The notes: generated from the letters alone by a model not told the origin. Shown: positions 36,707 through 49,322, counted from the stretch's first letter. The stretch is 64,000 nt of DNA from Stropharia rugosoannulata (GCA_028532985.1 JANCIK010000001.1:4526001-4590000), one strand, 5' to 3'. Program-made: numbers and translations.

Positions 36707-39700
36707 ATGGCGCCTTGGATACCCCAGCCTGCAGGCCTGCAGGAAATTCTTCAAACTATTCACGAGTCCACCGCAACCAGCACCACTGTCCAGCGCAACA
36801 TCACTGAGGTAAGCCTCGACGTTCTCCAGCTCTCCGCATCTCACTAATCGCCTTCAGAAACTCAACCAATTCACGCGAGCACCCGAGTACATTGCATACC
36901 TTGCTTATATTCTGAGTCAAATGACCCAGGAGGAGGACCGCATACGGACGATCGCGGGATACCTGCTTAAGAACAACGCTCGTCTCATTCTCTCCGCACC
37001 GCCAGAAGTTGGCGAGTTTGTCAAGGAGGCCGTCCTCACAGCGTTCAATGATCCCTCTGTCATGATTCGAAACGCTGCGAGCCAGGACATTGTGTCATTC
37101 CTGGGCGTCCTGGAACCTCGCAACTGGCCCCAGTGCCTGGAGCACCTTGTAATGGCCCTTGATTCAAGCGATCTTGACAAGCAGGAGGTGAGCTCTTCAC
37201 TTCCTTTACCTTTTTCCCAGGTCTGGAACGTTGGGGGACGCTCGAGATGCGTTGTACACGGTTTGGGCCCATGATTTTGACTTTTGAGACCATTTTAGCC
37301 ACATCTCAGTGGCCTGACAGCTGCAGCGGCCCAGAGCTACTTACATCTGGCGCGGAAAAGCGTCCCTCATCGTTCCCAGCTGGGAATTTTACCGTTGATG
37401 ACGTCTCGTCGTTGCTCATGGGGCATAGCATGCTCTACATGTTGGTCGGGATAGTAGTGGATCAAATGGCTTAGAGGCTCGGGCCGCCACTCCCAGTGGG
37501 TATGCCTCGCGGCAGCTATCACCGAACCTCGAATGACGTCCCTGCCGTTTATCCAATCGATCAGACTTCGTTATTCTTCCCTTCTCATCTTCATCGATAC
37601 TAATCAATTTCCAGGCCGCGTTTAATGCCCTCGAGAAAGCGTGTGAGGACTATCCTCGGAAAATGGACGTCGAAATTAACGGAGCCCGGCCACTGGACTT
37701 CATGATCCCCAAGTTCTTAAGTCTCGCCGACCACCCGTCTGCGAAGATGCGGTCGCACGCGGTAGCATGTCTGTCATACTTCGTCCCCATCAATTGTCAG
37801 TCTCTTTTTGTGCAGATCGACCCTTTCATCGCCTGCCTCTTCAAACGGGCATCCGATGATGACCCTTCTGTGCGACGGCATGTGTGCCAAGCTCTTGTCT
37901 TACTTCTTGCGGCGCGTCCCGAAAAGCTCATGCCTGAGATGAGTAATGTCGCTCAGTATATGCTTTACTCGACGAAGGACAAGAATGAGAGCGTTGCTCT
38001 CGAGGCGTGCGAGTTTTGGCTTACATTTGCTGAAGACCAAGAACTTGCCCCATACCTCCACCCGCTGCTCGACCAGGTGGGCCCAACGCTGCTCGACTGC
38101 ATGGTTTACGGAGACGACGACCTTCTCTGGCTCGAAGGCGATGCTGAAGAAGACGATGCCGCTGTCCCAGATAAGGAAACAGACATCAAGCCGCGCCATT
38201 ATGGTGGTGGAAAAGGGCACGGGTTTGAGCGTGAGGCCGAAGGTAGCGAACAGCGTCAAGCGAAAATAGGCGCTTATGGCCAGGAACTTCTCGATTCCGA
38301 TGAGGAAGAAGACTATGACCTCGACGACGATGAGTTTGCAGATGAAATGACAACCGAGTGGAATCTGCGCAAATGTGCTGCAGCCGCTCTCGATGTCCTT
38401 GCCGTCCGCTTTTCAGGCGACTTGCTTCGAGTCCTGCTGGGCCCATTAAAGGAGAAACTGTGGAGTAATGACTGGCTGCAGAGGGAGAGCGGCATCCTCG
38501 CCCTTGGTGCTATGGCTGAAGGTATGCAATCTCCCGTTGGCAACAGCTACCTTTAGCTAACTCGTTTTAAGGGTGTATTGAGGCTATCGAGCCCCATTTA
38601 CCAACCTTAGTTCCCTATCTAATCAATACTTTGAGCGACCCTAAGGTGTGTTTCTTGGATTACGCTTGTCGCCTGCATTGTTGTTCATCGGTGTACCTTT
38701 TAGCCGCTTGTACGCTCTATTACCTGCTGGACTCTGGGCCGATACGCCAGTTGGTGCACACAAGCTAAATCGGAGGAGCACAAGAATTTGTACTTCATCC
38801 CCACCATGGAAGGCGTACGTTGCAAGTATTGCTGCGAATATGACCGCACTAACTATTGCTGTTAGCTTCTCCGCATGGTACTCGATAACAACAAACGTGT
38901 ACAGGAAGCCGGATGCTCTGCATTCGCCACCCTTGAAGAGGATGCCGGTCCGGAGCTGGTCCCTTTCCTAGAGCCTGTGCTGCGTAATTTAGTGCTCGCA
39001 TTTGAAAAGTATCAACATAAAAACATGTTGATTCTCTATGATGCCGTCGGTACCCTAGCCGATGCTGTCGGACGTGCTCTACAAAATTCACTTTATGTGG
39101 ATATTCTAATGCCCCCTCTCACCGGGAAATGGGCCAAGCTAAAGGATGATGATGACGATCTTATCCCACTTCTTGAGGTATGCCTACCGCTGTACCTCGA
39201 AATCACTTCCTCTAATTAAAGATAATATGTAGTGCCTTGCATCTGTCACAATTTCTATGGGCCCTGCCTTCCTGCCGTATGCGGGTCCTGTCTTCTCCCG
39301 CTGCAACAACATCATCCACAACTCCCTATTGCAATACCAGCAGTTCCAGCAAAACCCGGACCTTGATGAACCTGACAAGTCCTTCCTCGTTGTCGCGCTG
39401 GATCTGCTTTCCGGGCTCATTCAAGGCCTTGGCATGCAGCTTGAGCCGCTCATCTCCGCTTCGCAACCGAACCTTTTGTCTCTGCTGACGGTGTGTCTAA
39501 AGCACCCGCAAGCGCCCGTGAGGCAGTCCGCATATGCCCTCGTCGGTGACCTTGCAATGGGATGCTTCCCGTTGCTAAGGCCCGCTATGCCGGGTATGAT
39601 GCAAGAGCTCATCAACCAGCTGGATCCAGAGCCCAAGTTCGAGTTCGTAAGTGCGTCGAATAATGCGGCGTGGAGCGTAGGCGAGGTGGCATTGCGGTAC

Positions 39701-40283
39701 GGACGCGGTGAGTTGTCTTGATATTGTCAAACGTCGCAAAGTAATTTACTATTTCCTTAGATGACCCCGAGTTCCAGCAATGGGTGAACCCTCTTATCTC
39801 GAGGCTTATCCCCATTCTTCTGCACCCTAAATCACCACGTAGCTTGCACGAGAATGCGGCGGTCTCTATTGGACGCATCGGTTTGATGCATCCCTCGCTA
39901 GTGGCACCACACTTGCCTGAATTTGCCCAGGCATGGTGCCAGGCATTGTACGAAATCAGAGACAACGAAGAAAAAGACTCTGCCTTCCGTGGGTTATGCA
40001 CGTTGGTGCAGTCAAATCCTGCTGGCATAGCCAAGGTCGGTCTATTTATATCTTTGACCCAGCGTATACGAACGGTTTGTTTACAATCTCATTTTTTCTA
40101 CAGAGTTTATTATGGTTCTGCAACTCTATTATCAGGTGGAATCAACCTTCGCCGGAGCTGAACAACATGTTCCAGACATTACTGCAAGGCTTCAAGCAGC
40201 ACGACGAGGCTGGATGGGCGGCACAGGTCGCCACGTTCCCTCCAATTATCCAAGAACGTTTAGCGGCGCGATACGGCGTCTGA
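36707..40283 (+). CDS. KAP104: Transportin (karyopherin beta-2)
   Basis: Nine exons with consistent phases: 36707-36808, 36858-37187, 37615-38521, 38572-38645, 38704-38814, 38866-39177, 39233-39707, 39761-40035 and 40104-40283. They give 921 residues, close to the usual ~890-920. The protein is built of HEAT repeats. Diagnostic features include the long acidic loop ([17 protein letters not shown]) followed directly by [15 protein letters not shown], the block [14 protein letters not shown], then [36 protein letters not shown], and the C terminus [10 protein letters not shown]. These match transportin-1/Kap104 and separate it from importin-beta1. It carries PY-NLS cargo such as RNA-binding proteins into the nucleus; the acidic loop releases cargo on RanGTP binding. 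Intron 2 is 427 bp, while the others are about 50-70 bp. Confidence 0.95.
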
Positions 40284-41092
40284 TGAAGTTTTTAAAATCC
40301 TCATTTTCGATTCGGTGTCTCTACTCTGTCGTTTCCTGTTCTGACGAATTTCAAGCCAAGTTATGACCTGCCTGCCTCTCTGTTGACTATCTTGCTTACT
40401 CCCGTCGTCTCTTGCAATTGGATCTTTTAGTAGTGTAGTCTTTTCACCTTCGTCCAGGCCGCCTTGACTTCATCTTTCTCTGTACGGCACTCCCTCGTCT
40501 TCTATTCCTCTCTTTGTCGATGTTGCCATCCACCTTTTCCTACTTGTTTTTCGTGTTACCTCTTCCTGCCTTATCACTCTTCTCGGGCTCGCGCTCTCGG
40601 ACGAATGCGTCAGTCTCTTTTCCTCATTATATCCAACCTCGTTCATGTTCATCCCGTCTTCCTGTCTACCCTCGCATAACGTTTGCACGTCTACCCAGCC
40701 TGTCAACATGTATACGCTCAGCCAGCCAGTAACTCAAGTACACAATCCAGAATCGTCTATCAAACAAACCAGCTCCCATTCCCCGCATCTCATCTCCTCA
40801 TTTTAGTAGCATTAGTATTCAGTAGGTACATATTTGTAGTGTAGTTTTTCATCTTCTATATCATCCAGCAAGTAGATACAAATATCCTGACTTCACAGCG
40901 TCTCATTCGCGCTGCTTGGACTCGAGTGACCAAACGTCGCCATAACCACTGTAGAATGGTAAGTATCTGTTAACATACCATGTGGTCCCAGTAGCAAGTG
41001 CTCGAGTGTAGAGCCGCGCCATGTCGTGCATATGCGTAATAATAATATGAAGATTATGGTGTCATATACAACCCTATTTCCACAACATATAC
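40284..41092. other. Convergent intergenic region
   Basis: The 3' flanks of transportin (plus strand) and the lectin gene (minus strand). It is C/T-rich at 40440-40740. No gene is supported. Confidence 0.45.
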
Positions 41093-42692
41093 TTAATACC
41101 GCTTGGCGTTGTAGTCGCCAAATCCTCCACCAATGCCTGCACTGCGCATGCCGTAACCACCACCACCACCACCACCACCCATTCCCATTCCCATACCACC
41201 CCCAAAGCCGCCGTAACGTTGCCTGCGTTGGTATTCCTTCCACCCATAATAGCCACCGGCCACGACACCACCGAACAAGGTGAGTTTGAACAGGAAACCA
41301 AGCCATGACCCAGAGCCGGGGGCAGCATCGGGATGGGAAGAGGCAAAGATCGATGTCTTCTTGTGCTTATTGGGGGCTTTATCTGGTTGAGATATAATTG
41401 CAGAGTACGAGTTCACGGCGATGATGCTGAAGCATACGTTAGTACGTTCAATGTCAGAAGGAAGAGCGTGTCACGCACTCATGTGCATCTGAGACGTCTC
41501 CAGTCATTGCCGAGAAGCCCAAGAAGGGATTCAGAGGAAGTTGGAGTTTCTCGACGCGGAAGCAGTCTGTCCAGTCGTCCCATGCCTTGTACTGGATCTT
41601 GACCTACGTGAAGAATGCGATATTAGAACCATGTCACTGAGACATTAAGAGTGGTAAAGACGAACGTCGAGGAAGTTGTCTTTCACGTAAGTAACTTTCA
41701 GCTTGGTGGCAACATTTGTTCGACGGAAGTTCGCCTATAAAGAGCCATACTAATTGGTACGCATGAGCGACATGATTTATTTTCTCCTCACCGAGCAGGA
41801 GCCAATTTCTTGGCCATCTCCGTCTTTTCCAAAATCATATTTCTTAACACCGTCACCAAGGATGGCGACGATGCGAGGGAAAGAGTACGAATGTTTTTCG
41901 TTGGCATATCTTGATCAATAACTCGTAAGCTCATCATATGAAGTGAACAGAAATGTAACCTACGTGTCAAGGAAAATACCCAGACCGGTAAATTGGTCTG
42001 CGGGTTGATAGACATTAATCTTCGGTATGCAAACACCGACGCATATACGCACCTTTACTTCCAAAAACTGGACCCTCTACAGCTCTGTCCTTCGTTAACC
42101 ACATAGCTAAGCCGTCTCCGTAAAGATGTGATGGATCCCCTGAGATTTTGAATTCGACTTCAACGACAAAGTTAGAAGCCGTAAGCGCCAGGCGAGTCCA
42201 TAGCCAGCCCTAATAGAGCGCGTTAGATTGAGTAGAAACATGAAGCAGAGCACATATACCATCTGAGAGGGCCGGTTTCTCGTCAGACGGATGTACTTGT
42301 TCGTGTTCTAAGACAGACGTGAGATGAGAAAAGAAATACAAAGAATAAGACGTACGACATAAGCATCTGCCCCGAAGTCCCACCACCTGATGCACCAGAG
42401 GACGGTCAGTTATCTATAATGTACTAATGCTGGCGAGTATACTGGCCTGTTTTGAAGATCCTGGTCGATGTATGGTGCATATAAGGAGTGCGTTCGAAGT
42501 TGTAATGTCTATACAAGGGTCAGTATCCAATGTAGGCAGAGATTTTGCAGCACACACCCTTTCAATAGTACTGTTCCCTATCCGTGTCTTGTCATCTGTC
42601 GTTGCATAGGCTTCTCCTATGAGAAGGGTAGATAATGAAAGTAAGATTGCGATGGAGCACATGCTCAGCATGCTGGAACACCGCAAAAACAT
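41093..42692 (-). CDS. VIP36/Emp47-like L-type lectin, ER-Golgi cargo receptor
   Basis: A many-exon gene. Exon 1 (ATG at 42692, or the in-frame ATG 24 bp later) encodes a signal peptide (CSIAILLSLSTLLIGEAYA). The following short exons assemble the leguminous-type lectin fold: THSLYAPYIDQDLQNR, WWDFGADAYV, NTNKYIRLTRNRPSQM, WLWTRLALTASNFVVEVEF, the loop GDGLAMWLTKD with its metal/sugar-binding Asp, FDTYAN-like residues near 41945, FRRTNVATKLKVTY, and WDDWTDCFRVEKLQLP. The last exon has one transmembrane segment (GFLFKLTLFGGVVAGGYYGW), a KEYQRRQRY stop-transfer and a Gly/Met-rich cytosolic tail. Such proteins bind high-mannose glycans on cargo between ER and Golgi. The tail lacks an obvious KKXX signal. 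The intron at 42387-42446 begins with GC instead of GT. Confidence 0.85.
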
Positions 42693-44304
42693 TCCAGGAG
42701 CTTCAGAGTTCGTCGTCTGGCGTTATTTATGAGAGCTCTCCGACTTCCGTGTCCCTGCCGGACGAGATGTTTTCTTGCGAGGACCGGATAGGTGGGGAGG
42801 ACGTTAGGAGTGTCGGTGTCACTCTTGCTCACAACGTTGCCACGAAATGATCGCACGTGACGTGTAGGCGTTGATACTACTTTCATGATACTCTACATTT
42901 GCTCTACATATCTCTTTCACAACTTGTTCACAACTGTCTACGCGTTTTCTTTGACCTTCTCAGGGCGTGTAGAACTTGTCTCATGGAGGTAATGCTTTGG
43001 AGAAGTCTCAGAAGCTAGCGAACCAGAAATAACTTTGTCTGTCGGATAATCCTCACACATTTGGAATGTCAGCGCATGTACGCCTGCCAGAAGCAATTCA
43101 GTCTATGCAGATAAAAGAGGGTATGTCATCTCGATTGAGATAGCGGTAAAAAGGCTATGGACTATGCTCACCTTATCTCTCTAGAATGCAGCGTTCCGAT
43201 CTTTGCTGTGTCGAAGGGCACTCTGGCCGGGCTGTAGTAAACTGGATGATGTCGTCAATAGTCGCTAGTCTCTCCTCGTCTCAAAAGCCATCCAAGAAAA
43301 GTGCTATCGTACGAGTCAATGTCCGCCTTAATCCATGAGGCCGGATGCTGTTGTCTGCAATGGATATCATAATCACCTGTTCCACTCCGCATTGACAAGC
43401 ACTGCCTCTTCGAACAGTATCGCAGCTGCCATGTCTATACCAGGACCTACCTATTCATCAGGGTGTGTAATATTACACGTTTTTAGGCATCTGTCTAACC
43501 GCGTGTATGTATCTGATCTACTTCCAATTTCAGCCCACCTACCGAATAATGATGCCTTCCTGTCCTCATACATAAACCACACGACCTACACACAGCAACG
43601 ACGCATGACAGCTCCCTATATGCAGAGCACTTGTGATTGGAACGTATAAGAGTTGCAGGTCTTGACTCTTTCTTGACTCGAGGGTTTCCACTGGGGTGGT
43701 CAGGTGAGCGATGTCTCTGTTTCTCCTCTCTTCATTGCTGCCTTACTCAATGAAACAAATACAATACTCACTGTGGTGTACTGTCAACTTTTTCGACTTG
43801 ATGCAGATATCCGACCTACTGTACTCCGACGCCTTTATTCTTGAACATACCTTCCAAACTCGTGCCCAACTCAAGCTGCGATTGAGAAATCTCGTCGTCA
43901 CTAACAATATCCAGTCCCTATGGCGGAAATAAATAAGAAGGAAAATGTGTTCGTGATTCTACACCGAACCATACGCGTATGCCTTCTTACACCCCCCATT
44001 TGCAGCGTACTTGGTTTCGAGGAGCGCAGGAAAATATCGTTTCATAGTACGCACTACCGGTCGCTACATGTGTTGCTTCATAGGTATTGAAGATGTGTGC
44101 AGTCGCAGGAGTACACGGGCTCCCGCATTCGGGATGGCAGCCCCTTGCGTCTACCTATGTTCAACTGGAAGTCCTTGAAACACGACAATCGTTTAGTACA
44201 GAAAATAGAAAAGCATCTCCTTCTATCCTATGGGAGGAGAATCTGCCCATGTACGAGTTTTCGCTTGGCTTTGTTACTTTAATTAACTCGCTCGGCACGG
44301 TAGT
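42693..44304. other. Intergenic
   Basis: About 1.6 kb between divergent genes. Short frames at 43335-43932 and 44087-44282 have no domain or splice support. No repeats were recognised. Confidence 0.4.
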
Positions 44305-46401
44305 ATGGATCTCAAGGATTCCAACAAGGTTCGATTTGAAGTCCGCAGCCACATGCTCTGGAACAAGGCTGTGCTTGGGAGGACAGAGCCTTTCTCCATC
44401 CAGGAACTGTTCAGGATGCAGAGAGAAGTGGGCGAGGAGCGTGAAGCATGTAAGTACTATAACCAAGTTCCGCAGAGTTAATTAACTCATGGACCTGGTT
44501 CTAGATATCGACCTCGTCGTAACTCCTACGCTGCCTGTATTTACGCTGCCCAAATCCCCGACGACTGTCGGCCACAGACGGTCAATGTCAAGCCCCGTCA
44601 ATCCCAAAGGTCCGCTATCACCTACACGCCTTCGGAAATCGCTTTCGCCGACCAGAAAGACGTATGGGCTGCCGTCTCCCGACGCCATTATACTTAGTCT
44701 ACGAATTCGTGAGACAGCTGCGAAGGATCGTAACAACACGCTCACTGCTGCTGATTATCAACGCTTCGTCCAGAAATGTCAGGTCGAAGCGCTTGTGGAG
44801 CTCCGCGACAGCGTGGACAAACTCTTCGAGTTGAGAAATACCCTCCAGTCGGACGGCTCATCGGTAAGATCCTCTCTCATGCTGTAAAAAGAACTGCAAT
44901 CTTATGGGCAAATCCTTCTTTAGCTAACTACGTTATTGGACATTGTGCTCGGCACGGCAGAGGGTGTGCGTAAGGTGTGTATAATTACTACCAGACCGTT
45001 TGATCACATTAAACAAACAAACACTGCCTTGTCTCCTACTTAGGCCATCGCTAGCCCGTCTACTCGGAACATCAATCAGAACACCGTAGCATGTATTAGG
45101 GTGTTGAATGAAGCGCTCGTCCCATACCGAGATATGTCGCGCCGCCAAGTAGAGAAGCTAGGAGAAAGCTCTACTATTTTTATGAACGAAATGCTCTGCG
45201 GCGTAGTCAGAGCACTGGAGTCCATCACCGTATTCCTCGGTATGGATAATGGTAAGTTTCATTCTGTGTATTGCATATTCTGAAATGCTGATGTTTCCCT
45301 TCATCACAACTCCATAGCCTATATACGGGACAAATATGAGTTCAAAGTTACACGCTGGTTGCGGTATTTTGAAGATTGTCGCCGTTACCTTGTGGGTTCT
45401 AGTCCAGACAGGCCGCAGGCAGTAATGTTCAAACTGCGACGAGTCCGCTGCCCCATCTTCATGAGTATGTCGTTCCTGCGTTGAATATTCTAATGAGTGT
45501 ACTGACAATTCCTTTTTACAATCTACGTCACTCAGCTCAGAACCCAGAATTGCCGCAGCACAATCTCCTCGACATGACGGTACCGAAGGTCTGTGCTAAC
45601 GATGTGTACACTCGCCCCATCGTCTTGTCCGTATCTGAGTGGATATTCTCGTCTCCCCCTACGCACTCCCTGCATTCACCGGCGGTGCACTCCTCGAATA
45701 ACCTAATGTGCCTTTCTTGTTCTTCGGGGAGTGGATTGAAAGGCCTCTCTGCGCATCTCTCGCTTTGGCTCTCTGAGTTGGGATGTCTTGGCGGCTACTT
45801 CACCTTTGACCATAGCAAGAGCCTTAGTCCCTCTGCTACTCTAGAAGCTCTCCCGCTCACTCTAGTGCACCAGGCAGCGACAGTAGAACCAGACATGACC
45901 GTGCATGTCAAGAATGCGCTCTTCAAAGACTCCGACATCCTAACATGGCCGCTCGAAGCGCGCTTCCGCTCACTTTTCACGGAACCTCTCCACGCGTACA
46001 TGGAGAGTCGCCTTCCGACTGGGGGATCCTGGAATCCCCTTCCTCCTATGGTATTCATCATTGACGGTTTTGGTGCGGCGCAATCAACCGATGCAGGCGT
46101 CATAGATGCGTTTGCGGATTGGATAGTGGGGAAGGGTGTCTCGTCACTCCCGCCCCATGTCAAGTTCTTGCTGCTTGCCGGGCCAGAGGGGGGCTTAGAC
46201 GTGGCTCTTAAAAACCGCCAGGCCGCTTGTGTGTACGCTACCATAGAGCTAGAAAGCTTATCCGCATCCAAAAGTGATGATTTCTTCAGCATGGCGGCTG
46301 AGCCTGAGAAGGAAATTTCGCTAGCACCTGCTCACCCATCGAATTTACAAGGTGCGATATATATACCTTATGACACTGGGCCTACTGACTCGTTAAATTA
46401 G
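44305..46401 (+). CDS. NACHT-like NTPase-domain protein with degenerate P-loop (591 aa)
   Basis: Six exons with matching phases: 44305-44449, 44505-44863, 44924-44974, 45044-45251, 45318-45464 and 45536-46401. The N-terminal ~270 residues are Ser/Pro-rich and then helical (RNINQNTVACIRVLNEALVP, ESITVFLGMDN), as in the N-terminal signalling domains of fungal STAND proteins. The last exon resembles a NACHT domain. Where the Walker A loop should be it reads CSSGSGLKGLSAHLSLWL, followed by LGGYFTFD. The Walker B position reads MVFIIDGFGAAQS instead of a VIDALDE-type motif, and LPPHVKFLLLAGPEG stands at the sensor-1 position (usually SRPE). Key residues are thus altered, and no WD40, ankyrin or TPR repeats follow. 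It may be a regulatory or decaying NLR-like protein. The 3' end could extend by another exon near 46420-46545, but no clean splice was found. Confidence 0.6.
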
Positions 46402-47128
46402 TCCAGGTGCAGTGAGTTATGATTGGCAGTTAACCGCGATGGACCGACCCAGGTTGGCTAACACCAACCTGACGTTGAGCGACGTGGCCCTTCGAGGAGA
46501 AGTTGGGAAAGATGATTTCGGTGTGTACCAATTAGATCCATTGTAACTTATACCTTTTCGATTACTCTTATTTTAACTTTATTTGCTGAGGGCCTCGAGG
46601 GAAATGATCGCGTCTTGTGCCGAAACCATATGAATGAACCTCGCACGGCGATGACTGGCGGGTAGTATGATATTGGTGCGATACTATATTAACTACTTGG
46701 CTCAAAGAACAGCAGGCACTCCACAAGTAAGACCTTGCTTGTGTCGTAACGTCAGTTCAGCTTCTACACATCTAAAAATGGACGCAATTGTGTTAAAGAC
46801 GAGTGACGGCGAGGATAGCCATGAGTACTTTTCGGTATGCCTACAGTTTAATTTATTAAAAATAGCCTGTAGAATATATTTTGTAGCCATGATGCTTGGC
46901 CTAAGCATTTGCATCGTGTCGATACCGCTTCTTTATTCTGCATGATTCTACGTGCTTCGAAAGCAATGAAATAACCGCCATGTGACATTTGCCTCGTTGA
47001 CTTTTTACACACGATTTAAGCGCCCATAGAGTTGGTTAAAAGTGCAGAAATGCAGTATCTGTTCGATAGCAAGACATCCCCACCTCGACTTTCACTTTTA
47101 GTACTGCCTAACCTACCCTTTCACAAAT
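46402..47128. other. Intergenic; duplicated upstream region of BTB gene 1
   Basis: The part 46895-47031 (TGCATCGTG, GCTTCGAAAGCAA, ATTTAAGCGCCCATA in order) is clearly related to 50160-50310 in front of BTB gene 2. The gene duplication therefore included the promoter. Confidence 0.5.
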
Positions 47129-48357
47129 ATGTTAGCCCTCCAAGCACCATCTTCTCTTGAAGGCCGCAGTCAATTGCCTGAGCCTACGCCGTTTGATTGG
47201 CCTCCTCCTCGAGACCCCAGCCCATTGCTTGAACCTACGGGGCTGCAGGGCGCAGATACGACAGACGCAGCCGAGCCATCGCCCCCCGCGTTGAGGTCGA
47301 TGTCGTACCCGCGCCGGGCCGACTCGAAGTTCTATTTGGAACCCGTCATCTTTCAGGTAAGTCCTGATAATTTGGCCATTCTCAGAATAAGAGCTCTGAC
47401 ATTGAATATTGTTCCAACTTCCAAGGTCGGAAACACGCTCTTCAAAGTGGACAAGAAGCCCTTCAAGGTTCCAGGCACTATCTTCGAAGTCATGTTCTCT
47501 CTCCCAGTTCCAGAGGGCTCTGATGGGCTAGCTTCGGTCGAGGGTGAAAGCGATGAAAACCCAATTCATCTGCAAGGCATAGATGAACGTAGATTCAATG
47601 CATTCCTAGCTGTCCTCCTTTATCCCCAGTATGTGATTCATGACAAAAATTAGCTATTTACTTATGCTGTATTTAGAGAAAATATCCTGAATGAAGAGCA
47701 CCAGTACCGCACGTACATTGACGCACTGGAACTTGCTACCCTTTGGGAATTTAAGCATGTGTGTATCGTTGTTGCATTTAATATTAATTTATGCATATGA
47801 CTGACTTTCCGCAAGCTGAGAACGAAACTGATCACCATGCTTACGCCCCTGATTGAGAAACGCAGATACGTCGAGATGATTTTCGTCGCCAAAAAACACC
47901 GTGTTTCCGCGTGGTTGCGTACAGCTTACAGAATGCTCATCCGTAACTGCAGTGTTCTTCCCGTGGATGAACTTATCTCTTCCACTTTTAATCTCGACTG
48001 GAAGACAATTGCAATGATCTATGTAATTAGAGATGCCATTGTACGACAATCTCTCGAGAACACCACTTGCCCCCAGTGCGGATCTGGCTTTGGTCCTAAC
48101 TACGGGCAAAAACATGAATTCAAGCGATACTCTTGCGAGTGCCGCCTTAATCAATTTATCAATATTCATTTTGGTGATGAGTTGGATCTGCTGAAAGAAG
48201 AACCGTTAGATGTGGACGTCTTTACACGTGCTGCGGAGACTATTAGCACACCAGGTGGTGGGTAGATTCTTTTTGCTAGATATTTTTACTGACCGATATT
48301 GCATACATAATAGCTAAGAAGAAAAAGAACTTGAAGAAAGTGGGAATGAAGATTTGA
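47129..48357 (+). CDS. BTB/POZ-like protein, paralogue 1 (332 aa)
   Basis: Five exons with matching phases: 47129-47356, 47426-47628, 47677-47758, 47816-48257 and 48314-48357. After a Pro-rich leader of ~70 residues comes a BTB-type domain (FYLEPVIFQVGNTLFKVDKK, GTIFEVMFSLPVP, NPIHLQGIDERRFNAFLAVL, YIDALELATLWEF). Near the C terminus is a Cys cluster, CPQCGSG followed some 20 residues later by CECRL, that could bind zinc; a short basic tail (AKKKKNLKKVGMKI) follows. BTB domains mediate dimerisation and cullin-3 binding. It has a close tandem copy at 50397-51558, with the same intron positions and phases. Confidence 0.75.
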
Positions 48358-48506
48358 TATTTGGTGGTATTACCGTACTACTACTACTATTACCACTTGT
48401 ATCATATTGTTGAAATAAGCGACGGAGTGCGGAAAAGAGGATGAATTTCGTTTGTCCGAGTGAGCTCGATGGACAAACGGATGGGGGGTACGTTACGAGA
48501 TACAAG
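48358..48506. other. 3' flank of BTB gene 1
   Basis: Short spacer with a tandem CTACTA run near 48377-48392, ending in AAG (48504-48506), the left copy of the target duplication of the palindromic element. Confidence 0.4.
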
Positions 48507-49322
48507 CACCCCAGGAACCTGAGGTTTTCAGGTGACCTGAAATTTTCGGAGAAAATCAGAATTTTATTTACAGTATCAAACGGACCGAAATCTTAAACAA
48601 AAGTAGTAATTTTAGCTTGTATGAAACGACACCTTAGATTAGAAACTTAGCTAGAGTTTTATTGCTGGCTGAAATGACGCACAAAAATTTCAGTTTATTT
48701 GTTACAGAAAACAGAAACAATAACTTTAATGTCAGTACAAGTTTAAGCTGGACAAAAAACAGTGATTTAATGCAGACTGAAAACCCAATCAAAACTTAGG
48801 TAATGGGTCAATGATTTAGTACGACAACAATTGTGTCAAAAGCTATTGTTTTCAACATGTAAAAACTGTGCCTGACATTCAGGTCTTTTGTAGAACTAAA
48901 ACTTTATTAATCTATTGTAAAACTAATTTCAGTATGGCGAAAAACAAAAGTATTGATGATAATATTAGAACCATTGAAAACAATAGCTTTTGACACAATT
49001 GTTGTCGTACTAAATCATTGACCCATTACCTAAGTTTTGATTGGGTTTTCAGTCTGCATTAAATCACTGTTTTTTGTCCAGCTTAAACTTGTACTGACAT
49101 TAAAGTTATTGTTTCTGTTTTCTGTAACAAATAAACTGAAATTTTTGTGCGTCATTTCAGCCAGCAATAAAACTCTAGCTAAGTTTCTAATCTAAGGTGT
49201 CGTTTCATACAAGCTAAAATTACTACTTTTGTTTAAGATTTCGGTCCGTTTGATACTGTAAATAAAATTCTGATTTTCTCCGAAAATTTCAGGTCACCTG
49301 AAAACCTCAGGTTCCTGGGGTG
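48507..49322. mobile_element. Foldback element, perfect 349-bp inverted arms
   Basis: Left arm 48507-48855 and right arm 48974-49322 are exact reverse complements at every part I compared, with no gap, and enclose a 118-bp unique spacer. The ends are CACCCCAGGAACCTGA and its inverse, the same as the 110-bp element at 14491. AAG stands on both sides (48504-48506, 49323-49325), a possible 3-bp target duplication. There is no coding frame. It lies between two tandem BTB paralogues. A transcript through it would form a 349-bp hairpin. Confidence 0.85.

Noticed and set aside
37188..37614. Possible extra exon inside transportin intron 2
   Set aside because: The flanking exons join in phase and match the HEAT-repeat order without it; internal frames contain stops.
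36707..40283. Importin beta-1 (Kap95) as the identity of the HEAT-repeat gene
   Set aside because: The acidic loop before [15 protein letters not shown] and the C terminus RLAARYGV are those of transportin (Kap104), not importin beta-1.
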